64,000 bases of DNA from contig NC_068939.1 in NCBI RefSeq assembly GCF_016801865.2, positions 4,354,382-4,418,381 of the forward strand. Reading direction: 5' to 3'. Numbering within the stretch: the stretch's first letter is position 1; every line of letters begins with the position of its first letter. The notes below the pieces were generated by a model. It saw nothing but the letters and a program-made list of their open reading frames with translations, did not search any database and had not been told where the DNA came from. Positions 14,501 to 26,500 of the stretch are shown here, in pieces. Position numbers and translations under genes: made by a program. This DNA is from Culex pipiens pallens (taxonomy: Eukaryota > Arthropoda > Insecta > Diptera > Culicidae).

Positions 14501-17500
14501 GACGTGTCACAAGTGTGCACGATCATTTTGATGATAAATTGGTCTATGTCACAAGTGTGCATTACGATATCCGGGAAACGGAAGCGAGTTCCCAAAATCG
14601 GGTTAAAGCATCTTGTAGTGTTTGTTAAGTATAGCAAAACGTCTTCATTAACTCAGTTTCGACCAAAATGGCCTATGTCACAAGATAGCACACAGCTGAC
14701 GAAATAGCACTATTTTGCTACCGCCCATGACAAAGGCCCTAGTCATGGCCTCGGGAGTACTCTAAAACGGTTAGCAACACGTAAAAAACGGTGCATTCAA
14801 AATAACCCAATAAATATTCCTTACTCAAAAAAGATTGATCAAGGTATTAGCTATTTGAAAAAATATTTGCGTAAAATTATAAAAATAAAATTAATCATCT
14901 CTCAGAACACCAGGTAGCAGTTTTTAATCAGCCCGCCTGTGTGCTTCTAGCAGATGCGGCGAATGAAGCTGATGTAGGTAATCTCAAAAAATCAAAACAT
15001 TAAAATTCGATATCTCTGGAACGAAACATATTCATTTCTGTCGATAAGTGATTCTTATGTAAAATTGGACGGGGAATACGATGGTGAGGTCAAATCAAAA
15101 AAATAAAATGGGGTGTTTTGAGATACGGCCGTTTAAAGTTTTCAATTGCGCAATACAGGTAGAAAAAATAAATTAATCAAAATTTTGATCACGGAAATGG
15201 ATTCTACGTCCAATTTCCTTCAAAATTGAGTCTAAGACCGACCCTCTAAGATTTGTGGTTCCTGAGTTATCGTCGTTTGAAGATAGGGGTTTCGCTCAAA
15301 AATCGCCAAAAAGTCGATGTTTTGGGGAGGTACAAAAATGGAGGGGGTGGTCCGATTTGGATGAAATTCGGGATTCTTAAATGTTTTGATAGTATCAACA
15401 GCACTGCCAAATTTGAGCAGGATAGGAGAGGGTAATTTTCAAATGCTGTTCCGCTTCAGATGGAATGACCCATATCTAGAGTTTTTTTTGAAAAGGTCCT
15501 ATAAACTATTGTCTTTCATATGTTTAAAAAAAAAATCAAATTATTCGCTCTACAGCATTGCCTTGGCGTTCTCGATTGCGAGATTCCTACTCGAAACTAG
15601 GTGTTCGAAGGCTTGATTGTTGAGGCAATTGCAAACCTCTTTTTACACCTTAGCTTCCATCCACCCCGGGATTCGAACTGACGACCTTTGGATTGTTAGT
15701 CCAACTGCCTACCAGCGACTCCACCGAGACAGGATCCAGGGAGACGACTCCTACACCTGGACTGAGCTAACGACCTAACCTTTTTTAGGTTAGTCCGGGG
15801 CCAACATTTACTTCCCGTCCGACGGAAGGCGTGATCAGACAAATCAAAAATGCCACCGGGACCGTCTGGGATCGAACCCAGGCCGACTGGGTGAGAGGCA
15901 ATCACGCTTACCCCTACACCACGGTCCCGGCATATGTTTATGGGACCTATTAAAAAAAACTGTAGATATTGATCCTTGCACTGTAACTTGGATTTGGCCC
16001 GCACTTTTCTCTTGCACTTTTGACAACAAAATTTTCAAAAACTAGGCAACCAGCAGTTGTTTATTTACATTTCCAGTCGCAGTTTCCACCAAACTGTACA
16101 TTCGCACTTTAAAATTGCGATTGACAGGTGAGCAACATCGGCTCGCTTTGATCATTTTTTGAGAAAATTAAAATTTTCCCAAGCCAGTTTGACAAGTCGC
16201 AATAGTGCGATCGATAGCAATAATTTAGTGCGAAGTCCAAGTTAGTGAGAATTGCGCAATATTTTTCTAAAATATTTTTTCATATTATTTTTATGTTTTT
16301 TATAATATTTTTTTTAAAAGCTAAGCTTTTTTTTTATTTTATTCTGTAAAATTAAATTGTTGTGAAACTCAAACTCAAACTTGGTTATGGCCTAAAAAAG
16401 AAATTTTAGCCCTTTTCCACTTTTTTTTCGAAAGGTATATATTTTTTCAAAAAGTTGGCAACACTGCCAAATGAACTTTGACGAACTTGTGCCAAACCTC
16501 AAAAGATGAAATTTGTTGTATCTTTTAAAATGAGATTTTTCTAAGAAGGTTCAAATATTTTGCGCATTTCAATATTTTGTCTGAAAAGTATTTTTTTAGA
16601 GTGTAACTTTTTTAGTCCTAACCAACAAAATCCGATCTCAAGGTAAAGATTATTGAATATTTCAATAGCTTTTTTGTATGGACAGCTTCCAAAATTGTAT
16701 GGAGACTTGTATTGACGAACAAATGATGGAAAATGTTTTTTTGGTCATAGAAAAAGATACACGCGAGGTTTTATCCAAATAAAAAAAAAACAAAATTTTG
16801 GCTAAAATATAAACTAAAAAATAAGTTAGAGAAATAAGAAATGTACCTATATATCATTGATATCATTGAAAATCTCAAATTAAGGGATATCTGCCGAAAG
16901 AAATTAAGATTAAGCATTAAAAAATGCGTTTCTACATTTAAAATTCTAAATCGAAAAAAGTTATCTCTGATGAAATGAGTTTAGGTAACAAGTTGTAAAA
17001 GGATGATTTTTTAAGTACGATTCGTACATTTATTCAACAAAGTTTACCGAGTACAATGAGCGTTGAAAAAAAAAATCAAGTTTTGCAATGAGTTGAATAC
17101 AACATTATTTTGCATTTCCAGTAAACACCTTTTGAATTTGATGTTTATCATTCGAATGTTATATGCCGTCAAGGTAAGTGTCAAACTCCAAAATAGTATT
17201 GAAAAGAATTATATTTCAATCAACACTCAAATTGAATGCTGAAAAGTACAGTTATTTTTGGACATGAAAAGTAAGGCGTTTCGTCATTCATGAATGACAG
17301 TAAAAGTAAGAAGTTTTACAATGGAATTGCAGCAATAAAACCAATAGACAACAGCTCGTTGTAATTTTCTTTCAATTCAATCTGAGCATTTAATTTCTCC
17401 TTGCAATGCAACGAACACAATATCGAGTGCCCTTGATTGAATTACATCCATCAACTCTCTCTTCAAGAGTCTTTCCATTTTACTGGTTCCTTACCTGAAT

Positions 17501-20500
17501 GTAGATGACACGTTGGGCCCAGATCGGCACCTGCAGTATCATCCGCATCGTCGTGTCCAGCTCCATCGGACTGAGCAGCACCACGTAGTAGTCCTGCAGC
17601 AGCGGATGGGCGTAGAACTCGTTCAGGAAGTCCATGATGGTGTCCGCGTGGAGCGTCGTCGAGCACACGACCACGTGCTTCTCGCTCTGGGCCCGGTGGG
17701 ACGAGTAGCTGCCGCCGAGCTTCTGCCGCTCCATCCACGTGAAGGCCAGCTGCTCAAACTGGGGAAAAAATGGGAGACATTTTATTGAAAAAGCTAGGCA
17801 CGGTACGGGGTGGTCCCCGGAGGGGAGTTGGAGGGGGCTTTTATTTAATTATTTTTCGCATGTATCGTCTATTTGTCTTGCCGTTTTTTTCGGGGGGTGA
17901 AAGTGGACAAGGGGGAGAACTTTTAACGTTCCATATAGTTGGCGAAATTTGCTTTCAGGGCGCAAATTTGATAATGGAATGGCCAGAATGGCTGGCACAA
18001 TTAAATTTTATGGAGGGGCCATTTAAAATGCATATTTTAGCTTCAAATTAAATTTAATAACTCTAGTCTCACCTGCGTCGGCAGCACGATCAGCGCCACG
18101 CAGATCATGATCACCATGTAGAGCTGCGAGGGCCAAATGTCCGGCACAAAGTCACCGTAGCCGACGGTCGAGAACGTCACCACCACGTAGTAGGTGCTCT
18201 GGAACAGGTTCAGGTGCCGGTGACCGGCCCGCTGGAAGTGCTGAATGCCGCAGACGCTGGAAAGGACGAAGAAAAATGAAAATTGGTGGAGACGCATGGT
18301 GATTTAGGGTGACGTGTTTGATTACACTCTAATGCAAAAAGTATTCTGCTTTTTTATTTATTTTTTTTTGAGCGAAACTTTTTCTGAGTGTAATCACTTT
18401 AAGTGGCAGTAGGCGATGCGGGTGGTGCCCCCCAAAATTGGGTTATTCATCTGAAAATGATACGTGCTTCTTCCCAGGGAACCCAGCGCAGCCTGCTGAG
18501 ACCGCCTGGCTGGCAAGAGAATGGCACCATAAATTGATTATGGTTGAGCTCCGAGCAGAAGAAGAAACCATGTTTCTATACGGAGATTATTCTATTATTT
18601 CAGAACCTGGTGCTGCTGGGACCGAGACAAAAAGGAACTTGCATAAAAGTGGTGAGAAATTTAAATAAATTTGCTGTAAAATTGCCTGATGCATATAAAA
18701 GGTATGACCTTAAGGGGGTGCATTCTCTGCAACGAGAGGACTTCAACCTGAAGAGCTCTTGACACAAATTGATCCATCAGCTATTTAAAACTAAAATGTT
18801 CTGTTTGAAGTATTTTTAGACAATTATGTTGAAAAAATACCACTGCAGTATAACGATGCTGCAAATTTATCGATTTTGTTACGTCCTCGAGTCCGGGATT
18901 GTGTTGTTAATCAGTGCACAGTTCTCTGAACCTGGCATAACTATACCAAACTGTCTCCGTTTCAACCCACGTTGGGTTGTACAATGTTTACATTATTTCA
19001 GCCGTGTCTGCGACGACGACTACAACGTGTCATTAAACCAGGAAGAGGAAACTTCAGCACATCCGGCGACGACGAGAAGAGAGTTTTTCAATTATGCTTC
19101 TGACAGTTTTGTTTCTGGGCTGGGTTTAAAATGGAAATTTTGTATTTTTGTTTTTTTTTTTAGATTTTGATGTATAATTTTAAATATTTATTACATAATA
19201 AATTCAAAAATTAAAGTTTTCAAATAAAAGTTGTGTTTACTACACCCGGAAAAACTTTGAACAAAAACAAAATAAATATTAATCGCAGCCACCACACCGA
19301 CACATCTCGCTAGCCTGTTTCCCCTCTATCACATAGATACAACGAAAACTAAAAATAATTACCTTGTGAAGACTAAGCACAGGAGGGTCGCCGACAGGAT
19401 TGTCAGCTGCTGGGACAGGGCAGACTGGGACTTTTGCATCGCCCGGTGCAGGTCATTCTGTGGGTGGTTGGAAAAAAAAATGAAAGTTTAATTGGTTGCA
19501 TAAACCGTTTTGTTTTGTTATTTTTTTAATCTATAAGCTGGAGCTGGAATCTTGTAGGAAATGTACCGTTGAAAATTTTCCTCTAAAGGACTTTAAAGTT
19601 GTGTAAACTCTGAGCTTATATTTGCTAGTTCCAAAGGAGAAAAAATTCAAAAATTTCTAGATTGTTGAAACAAATTATCACAGTTTTTTTTTTGCCATAA
19701 AAGGGTGATTTTTTTGCAAAAGTTTCGTAGATCCATCTGAACATTTTTGGTAGATTCTTTATTATTGATCTCCAAAATAGGACCAAAAATCGATATCGAT
19801 AATGAGCTGTTATGTTAACACATAAGTCCAAAATCATTTATTTAAAACAATTTTTTTCTCTAAAAGTTATCAATGTATTATTCGTTTTAAAAAACTGTTT
19901 TGTAGGGTTTGCTATGATGCTTTTCATAAAATAAGTTGTTAGTGTCTTTTTCAAAGTTGCTTGGGTTGGCATGCCCAACACGTTTTAGAAGAGAAAAAAA
20001 AACATTTCGGAAGAATAATTGGTATTCTGAAATAGCCTAAACGTGAACCATCCTATTTTTCAACCCTATTTTTCGGAAAATCTATTTTCCACCTAATTGT
20101 GTGATCTGCACAACTCTGCATTGTTTCGTCCATAAAACATTCCACACAATTTTGACAGCTGAATAATTCTCTAGAGTTATTTTTTTCGAGATTTTTAATT
20201 TTTTATTTTTTTATTTGGATGAAACGTTGTCCAAGCATTCCCTATTTTAAAAATTGGAAATAAGTTTTTTTCCGTACAAGGCTCCATACAATTTTGCGGG
20301 CTTTTTATTTATGAGTATGGTGAATATTCGAAAATCTGAATCTTGAGAAGGGATTTGCTGATCGGTTTTGATGTCTTCTGTAAAGTTGTAGGTTATACGG
20401 TAGTAATGCGTAAAAATGTTGATTTTTAATCTGACTTTTTATCACTTATAGTTGAATTTCCAAAATACGTACTTTTCGATTTTTTATTTTTTTTTCATGG

Positions 20501-23500
20501 GAATTAAAAAACCTTCTTAAACGATAGACTTCAGGATGGAGCCAAATCTGGTACAGGAGAGATGGATTTAAATAAATGTAATTCTTGGCCAAATAAAAAT
20601 GTAATAATTGCCAAATAAAATTTCCAAAATCAGTTTTAAATAGGCAAACTCTTAAAATTTGCAAAAAAAAACGTAATAAGCAAAAATATTACTTTGGTTC
20701 TCAACCTTTTTTGCTCCACTCCCCATCTGATCTGATTGTTTCAATAGTTTGTTTTTCAGAAAGCCAAAAAAAACTTGCGAAAATAGCTATAATCGAATAA
20801 TTGAATTTAATTCAGGCAATTGAATATATTTTTGAATATTTTTTCATTGTCTTATTTTTAATTTTGGAGTTTAAGTATGATCTCTAAGCTACTCTTAAGT
20901 GATAGAATTTTTAAATCCAAGATGGCGGTCAAAATGGCGCTGATGAAATATTTGAAATAATAAGATAAATAAGTATCTTTCAATAATTGTTCCTCTATTA
21001 GGACAATGCAAATACTCACTTTTTTTCATGTTAACCCATTGAACCAAACTACCATTGTTTAATAATACATGTTTAATTCAGTAAAACGTTACAGAAATCT
21101 ATCTTGCCTAGTCTCTGTCCAAAAAAAAAAAAAACAAAGCGGTCAACTAAAAAAAAATGTTTGACAATAAAATTTTACAAGGTTTCAACAATGCATAAAA
21201 TTTCAAAGAATGAAAGGAAAAAGGACTCAAATTCAATTAATTTCAAAGTTTTGTTCATGTTTCATAAAAAAATACTAAAATCGAATGAAATCTCTTGCAA
21301 AAAAAAAACTTCAGCTGCAATCTCGAAACATGATGAAATTCTTCAACATATCTTTTTTTTAAGAACTACTCATGTTTGAGAGAAAACAAAAACTTACAAA
21401 AAAACAATAATATGGTAAATGACAAAAATATTCAAAGTAATGCAAAAATAACAAAAAAACTAAAAAAAGCTTTTTTTTGTGAAACTGCTTCATCCCAATT
21501 AGTTTTCTGATAGATTCGATTCGAATTGTTTTGTTGAGTTTTAGAATTTCGCCATCTATATTTAAGATATTATAAAGATGGAGTCTAAGAAAAGTTTTAA
21601 TTATTTCAAGGTCTCATATTAAAAAGTATTTTTTTCAAATCGTAATTTTTTATAATTTTTATCAAAATTGAAGACATGCGTTGCTGAATGCTGATGTTTT
21701 ATGTTTGATGGCATTATCTTCCAAAATAATTTGAATATAATCTAAGATCAGAATTGCTGATGATTTATCCAGTCTGGCAACAATTTCGTGGAATGAATTA
21801 AATTTTAACACATTTTCACAGTTAGGAATATCTGAATTTTCACAATGAACGAAAGATTTTTTTACCATGCGAGGTAATAAAACTCCAAATGAAACCACAT
21901 GTTTTTATACTTTTTTTATCCGTGCATTTTTAACTACTCTGGACCCTTCTGGGTCGTAATCGTAAAACGTCGAATAGCTATGGATTTATTCGATTACTTC
22001 CCAGTAAAATGGGTTCCATATTAAACTAAATATTCATACGACCATCCAAATCAACTAATCTCGCCCTATAATGCTTAAGGTATCAAACGCCCGTCAGCGA
22101 AAAAAAAAAAAATCCCCAACGACGAACCAATTCTGGCTGCACTTTTCCACTCTCCTCTTCCCCTGTCACCCCTTCATAATAAAATCATGGGGAAAACCCT
22201 CGAAAATACCACCACAAAAGTGAGCGGTGACCATAAAAATCTGATACGAAACGATCAAATAAAACCGAATGGACCGTAATCAGAAGAATGGCACCGGAGA
22301 GCCACCAATATGAAGCCATTATCGCGTTAAGGGTACTGGGTCTATGTTGTCTGCCACAGCATGCCATGGGCTACTACGATGTGGTCGTCCCTGAAGCCTT
22401 ACGGACGAGAACAAAGAATATTCATTTCTGCTGGCTGGGTTTGTTGTTACGCTGGGTTGCTTTGATCAGGTTTTGTTCGAAGCAACTTCGTGCTACAGTG
22501 CGCCATCTATATACTTACAAACATATTTTCCAAGGAACGTTTTGCGAGCCAGCAGTTGAGAAACACTGGAATGAACAAGTTCCTGAACGGAGGCCATAAA
22601 ATCTGTGCGGTTGGTCCGGGTCCGGTAGGTTGGTTCCATCCGTCCACAATGATGTTATTTTTGATGGGTTGAAGGAGAAACAGAACAAAAACATACACAC
22701 TTCATTAATTCGTAATTCATAATTGTACAATCAACAGTCACGACATCTGGGTGGTGGACAAAGGAACCTTTGGGGGAAAAAAGGGAAAAGCACTCGTAAA
22801 AAGTCCCAAATGTGACATCGTAGCAGGCGCAGACAGTGCTTTCGAGTCAAGTGTGCCGCACGAAACGGCTCATCTGGTTCGAGGAGCTTTACGACTGAAG
22901 GAGTCCGGTCATGGCCTGCTGCTGTCCACTTCGTTTGTCCTTGGGGGGAGGAGCGGCCGCAATTTCGAGACTTTTGTTGATTTTCTCCGAGGTTTCTTAC
23001 TGCTCTGTTTGGCCAATGAAAATCCGAGAGGACAATGTCTTCGTCGAAAGAACAGGTCGTGATCAAGTGGCCGGTTTGGGAAAAGGGTTTGGAGGGATTA
23101 AACGATTACTGCTCCGGAGATGAAGATGGGATTTGGGCGGGATGGACAGACTAAGGTGACACACACACATGAGAGATGCTTACCGTAATTGTGAACGGTA
23201 TCGTTGTAACAAGTTCCAAAATAAAATGAAATGATAAAATCTGCTGCCATATATTGCCCTGAAACGAGATTGGAAATTTATTCCCAATTAGAAATATTCA
23301 GTTCGCAGATTTCCTTTAAAATTTATGCTCCAAACTTCCCGGAGGGCAAATTCCAACAAATTAATTAACTCTCCGACTGTTTCGGTCGTTTCGATTTTCC
23401 AATTTACCGAACAGTCGGAAAAAGTTTCCCGGCGAATGCCCGACGGGTTCATGGATCTGTAATTGACTTTTGCAGAACAACTCAAAACGGGAACTCACCT

Positions 23501-26500
23501 TGTATCCGAGGTAGGCAATCAGCAGCGCTTCCGTGAGCGAAACGAGCGCCAGGACGAGCTGCACCGCCCACAGCTCCGTGGACCGGTTCACCCACAGGAT
23601 CGCGTCCCAGTTGATGATCGGATTCTCCTGGAACTCCTCCTCCGTCAGTTTGGCCGAGTCCAGGAACTCTGTTTTGTTTGACACCTTGCAGCCGTAGCTA
23701 ATAAACAATTTTGTAGAATTAAAATCATCACCATCAATCACACCGTGCAGCACAAATCGATTGCCTCCCAAGCAAGCCATGCAATTCAGTTCAGCGAATT
23801 CTCGCTCGAGGCCTTTGCACCCAGAACAAAACTTCCAACTTACTCCCACCAGGGAAGGTAATCTGAAGCCCTTCCGGCTACGAACAAAGTTTTGAGCCAA
23901 ACGAGATAACACAACCAACTATGGCCTCTATCAGGCTGCTACGGAGGCAGCTGATGAAATATGCATTCCCTCTTTTGGCCAGCCGAGACCAGTCCGAGCG
24001 AGGTCCGGAGGTTCAATTAATGAAAACGAAGGTCCGACTGTGAAGTGGCCGCCGCCTTCCGTCAGGGTCAAAAGCCACTGGCAAAACATCACATGAATAA
24101 TGGAGCAGCCTTTTCCAGCACTAACTCGGACATGGGCCGAGCCGGTTGAAGTTTTCGACTGAGAGAGAAAAAGGGAACGTAACTGTAGGTTTGTGTAATT
24201 GGGTCAGACTGCGTTTTTCAGTGAAGGATGTGGACGAATGGTGAGGGATTAACTCTCTGACGGAGGTGATGCATAAGGGATTAGCCGGAACAATCAATAA
24301 ACACGGTGGAGTATGGGGATTTTCGGCTCTGTTCTGGGGAAAAGGTCAATCAGGTGATTAAAGGTTAAACAGCGTCTTTAAAATATAGCATAACAGTACA
24401 CAGTAAAAAAATCATGGTAATATTACATCTGGGAAGGGGTACATTTTTTATGTCAGAAAAAAATGTGTAATTTTACCTCTTTTCTGGTGTAATGTCAGTC
24501 TAAATCGAGGTAAAATTACATCATAAAAAAGGTAATATTCAACCTTCCTAAATTACACCTTCTAAATTTACACAATTTTTTACTGTGTATTGAGCCCCGA
24601 TGTTGCTCTTTTGCAGTATTTTTTTTGTTTAGATAGTAATCGTAAAGGATTAGTGTTGATACAGTGTTGATTAGATATCGATTAGTACTGAAGAAGAGAA
24701 ATTTCCTCTTTTGATTGAAAAATAAACAGAAATTCCCGGGAATACCAGAATCCAAGAAATAATTTGGTGTCTTCAGCAAAGTTGTAGGTATTGTTGAGGA
24801 CTATTGAGAAAAAAATAGGCACACGGGAAACAAAAATTTACGATTTTTTATTAGCTTTTTTTCACAAAAACTCAATTTTCCAAAATACGTATTTTTTATT
24901 TTCGAGATTTTTTGATATGTTTTAGGGGACAAAAACCCGCCAAAAAGCCACAGAGTAGTATGGTCAAAAAATCTGCCGCCGTGTTACGAATGTTAAAAAA
25001 AATAATGATTTTTGGAAAAAAAGAAAGTTTCATAAAAAATTACCTGATTATTTTATGTAAAATTGAATTTGCAATCAAAAAGTACTTTACAGATTTTTTG
25101 ATAAACAGCTGCGATATAGCCACCGAAAGTTTGATTTTAACGAAATATTTGCAGTTTTCGAATTTTAAAAATAGTTTAAAGTTAGGCCCTTTTAAAATGC
25201 TAGCCGTGATTCATAAATTTTAAATGTATTGTTTTTGAAAAGATCGGAAAACTTAAATTTTCTGATTCTTTTTCTTTAAGCCGCTATATCTCAGCAACAA
25301 TGTCTTCAATGTCTCTTCTACAATTTTATAGCAAATTTTCTGAATTTATAAAACATATTTTTAAGGGACGGTCACTCATGGTCACTATTTTTAAAAATCA
25401 AAAAACTACAAATATTTCGCTAATATCAAAGTTTCAGTGACTATATCTTTAAAACGGAGCTCTTTATCAAAAAATCTGTAAAGTACTGTTTGATTGCAAA
25501 TTCAATTTTACATAAAATAATAAGGTATAATTTTTCTGTATGAAATTTAATTTTTTTTTCCAAAAATCACATTTTTTTAAAATTTATAGCTCGGTGGCAG
25601 AATTTTTTACCATATTTCTCTATGGCTAAAAAGTTGCGGGTTTTTGTCCCCTAAAACATACCAATCTCGAAAATAATAAAAACGTATCTTGGGAAATTGA
25701 AATTTTGTAAAAAATAGTTAATTAATAAATTGGCAATTTTTTTCCGTGTACCTATATTTTTCTCAATTGCCCTCAACAATACTTACAACTTCGATGAAGA
25801 CACCAAATTGATGAGAAAATTAACTAAAAGGTTACAGTTGTTTGAATATTTACGTACCATTTTTGTATGGACAGCTGCCAAAATTGTATGGAGACTTGTA
25901 AAAAAAGATCAAAACTCGGGAAAATTGGACGCCCTAATGAAAAAGATGTTTTTTTTGATTTTTGGGCTTTCCATATTTCAATAACTACTCATTGGGCGAA
26001 TTCCATATTTGGACGATTTAATTTTGAGATAATAAAATAAAATAAATTCTGTCACATTGTTGAAGTCACATATTTCAAAATGGAAAACTTTCTTTCAAAA
26101 ATGTACTTTAAAAAACGAAATATATAATGTCACCAAATTTTGATGAGTTTGGAATCGTTAAATATCGTGAAGTTATTTTCAAAATCAAATAATTATTTTC
26201 AAGGGCATTACACTGGAAAATTTTAATTAGGCTTAGCGATTTTTCGCGCTTAAAAAATGCAATTTTCACGGGGACCACTATCCAAAAACACAAAATTTAA
26301 CTACCTATAGAGCAATTCCAGCTCAAATCAAGAATTTTTCTGGTACTTTTGTAGCCGACCCTCTCCGATTTCAATGAAACTTTTTAGACATGTTATCCTA
26401 GACCTATATAAGCCATTTTTGTGTATATGGAGCCAATAGTACTCGAAAATAACATTTGAGAAGGGCGTATGGTATTTAAATATTTTTGTATTTTGCAATT

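Larger units (their letters stand above)
12730..14701. mobile_element. TIR element nested in element 2
   Basis: Terminal inverted repeats of 25 bp (12730-12754 and 14677-14701) match at 24 positions; the core is GTGTGCTATCTTGTGAC. They are flanked by a 4-bp duplication AAAT (12726-12729 and 14702-14705). Element 1 shows the same site unoccupied near 4800-4825. Inside are several copies of GTGTCACAAGTGTGCAC (near 14287, 14325, 14503 and 14546). No transposase is visible. The LINE at 12901-14229 was inserted into it later. Confidence 0.75.
11497..15475. mobile_element. Long inverted-repeat element 2, with nested insertions
   Basis: This is the same family as 3801-6020 but reversed: its right interior (14706-14910) matches the left interior of element 1. 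The arms are 11497-12071 and 14911-15475, with the end sequence TATGGGTCATTCCATCT at both termini. It is longer than element 1 because a TIR element (12730-14701) was inserted in its centre. It lies in the SLO2 intron between the exons at 10001 and 17495. Confidence 0.85.

Noticed and set aside
15663..15928. Functional tRNA genes (Glu-like and Val-like)
   Set aside because: The tRNA-like units are joined in one element with a target duplication, and the anticodon stems are imperfect, so they are SINE parts.
22731..23066. Overlapping frames of over 100 codons on both strands
   Set aside because: They lie inside a SLO2 intron, show no domain, and mirror each other across strands.
23698..23918. 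Upstream extension of the S2 exon frame to an ATG at 23918
   Set aside because: The acceptor at 23698 and the cysteine codon split with the S1 exon show that this is intron.
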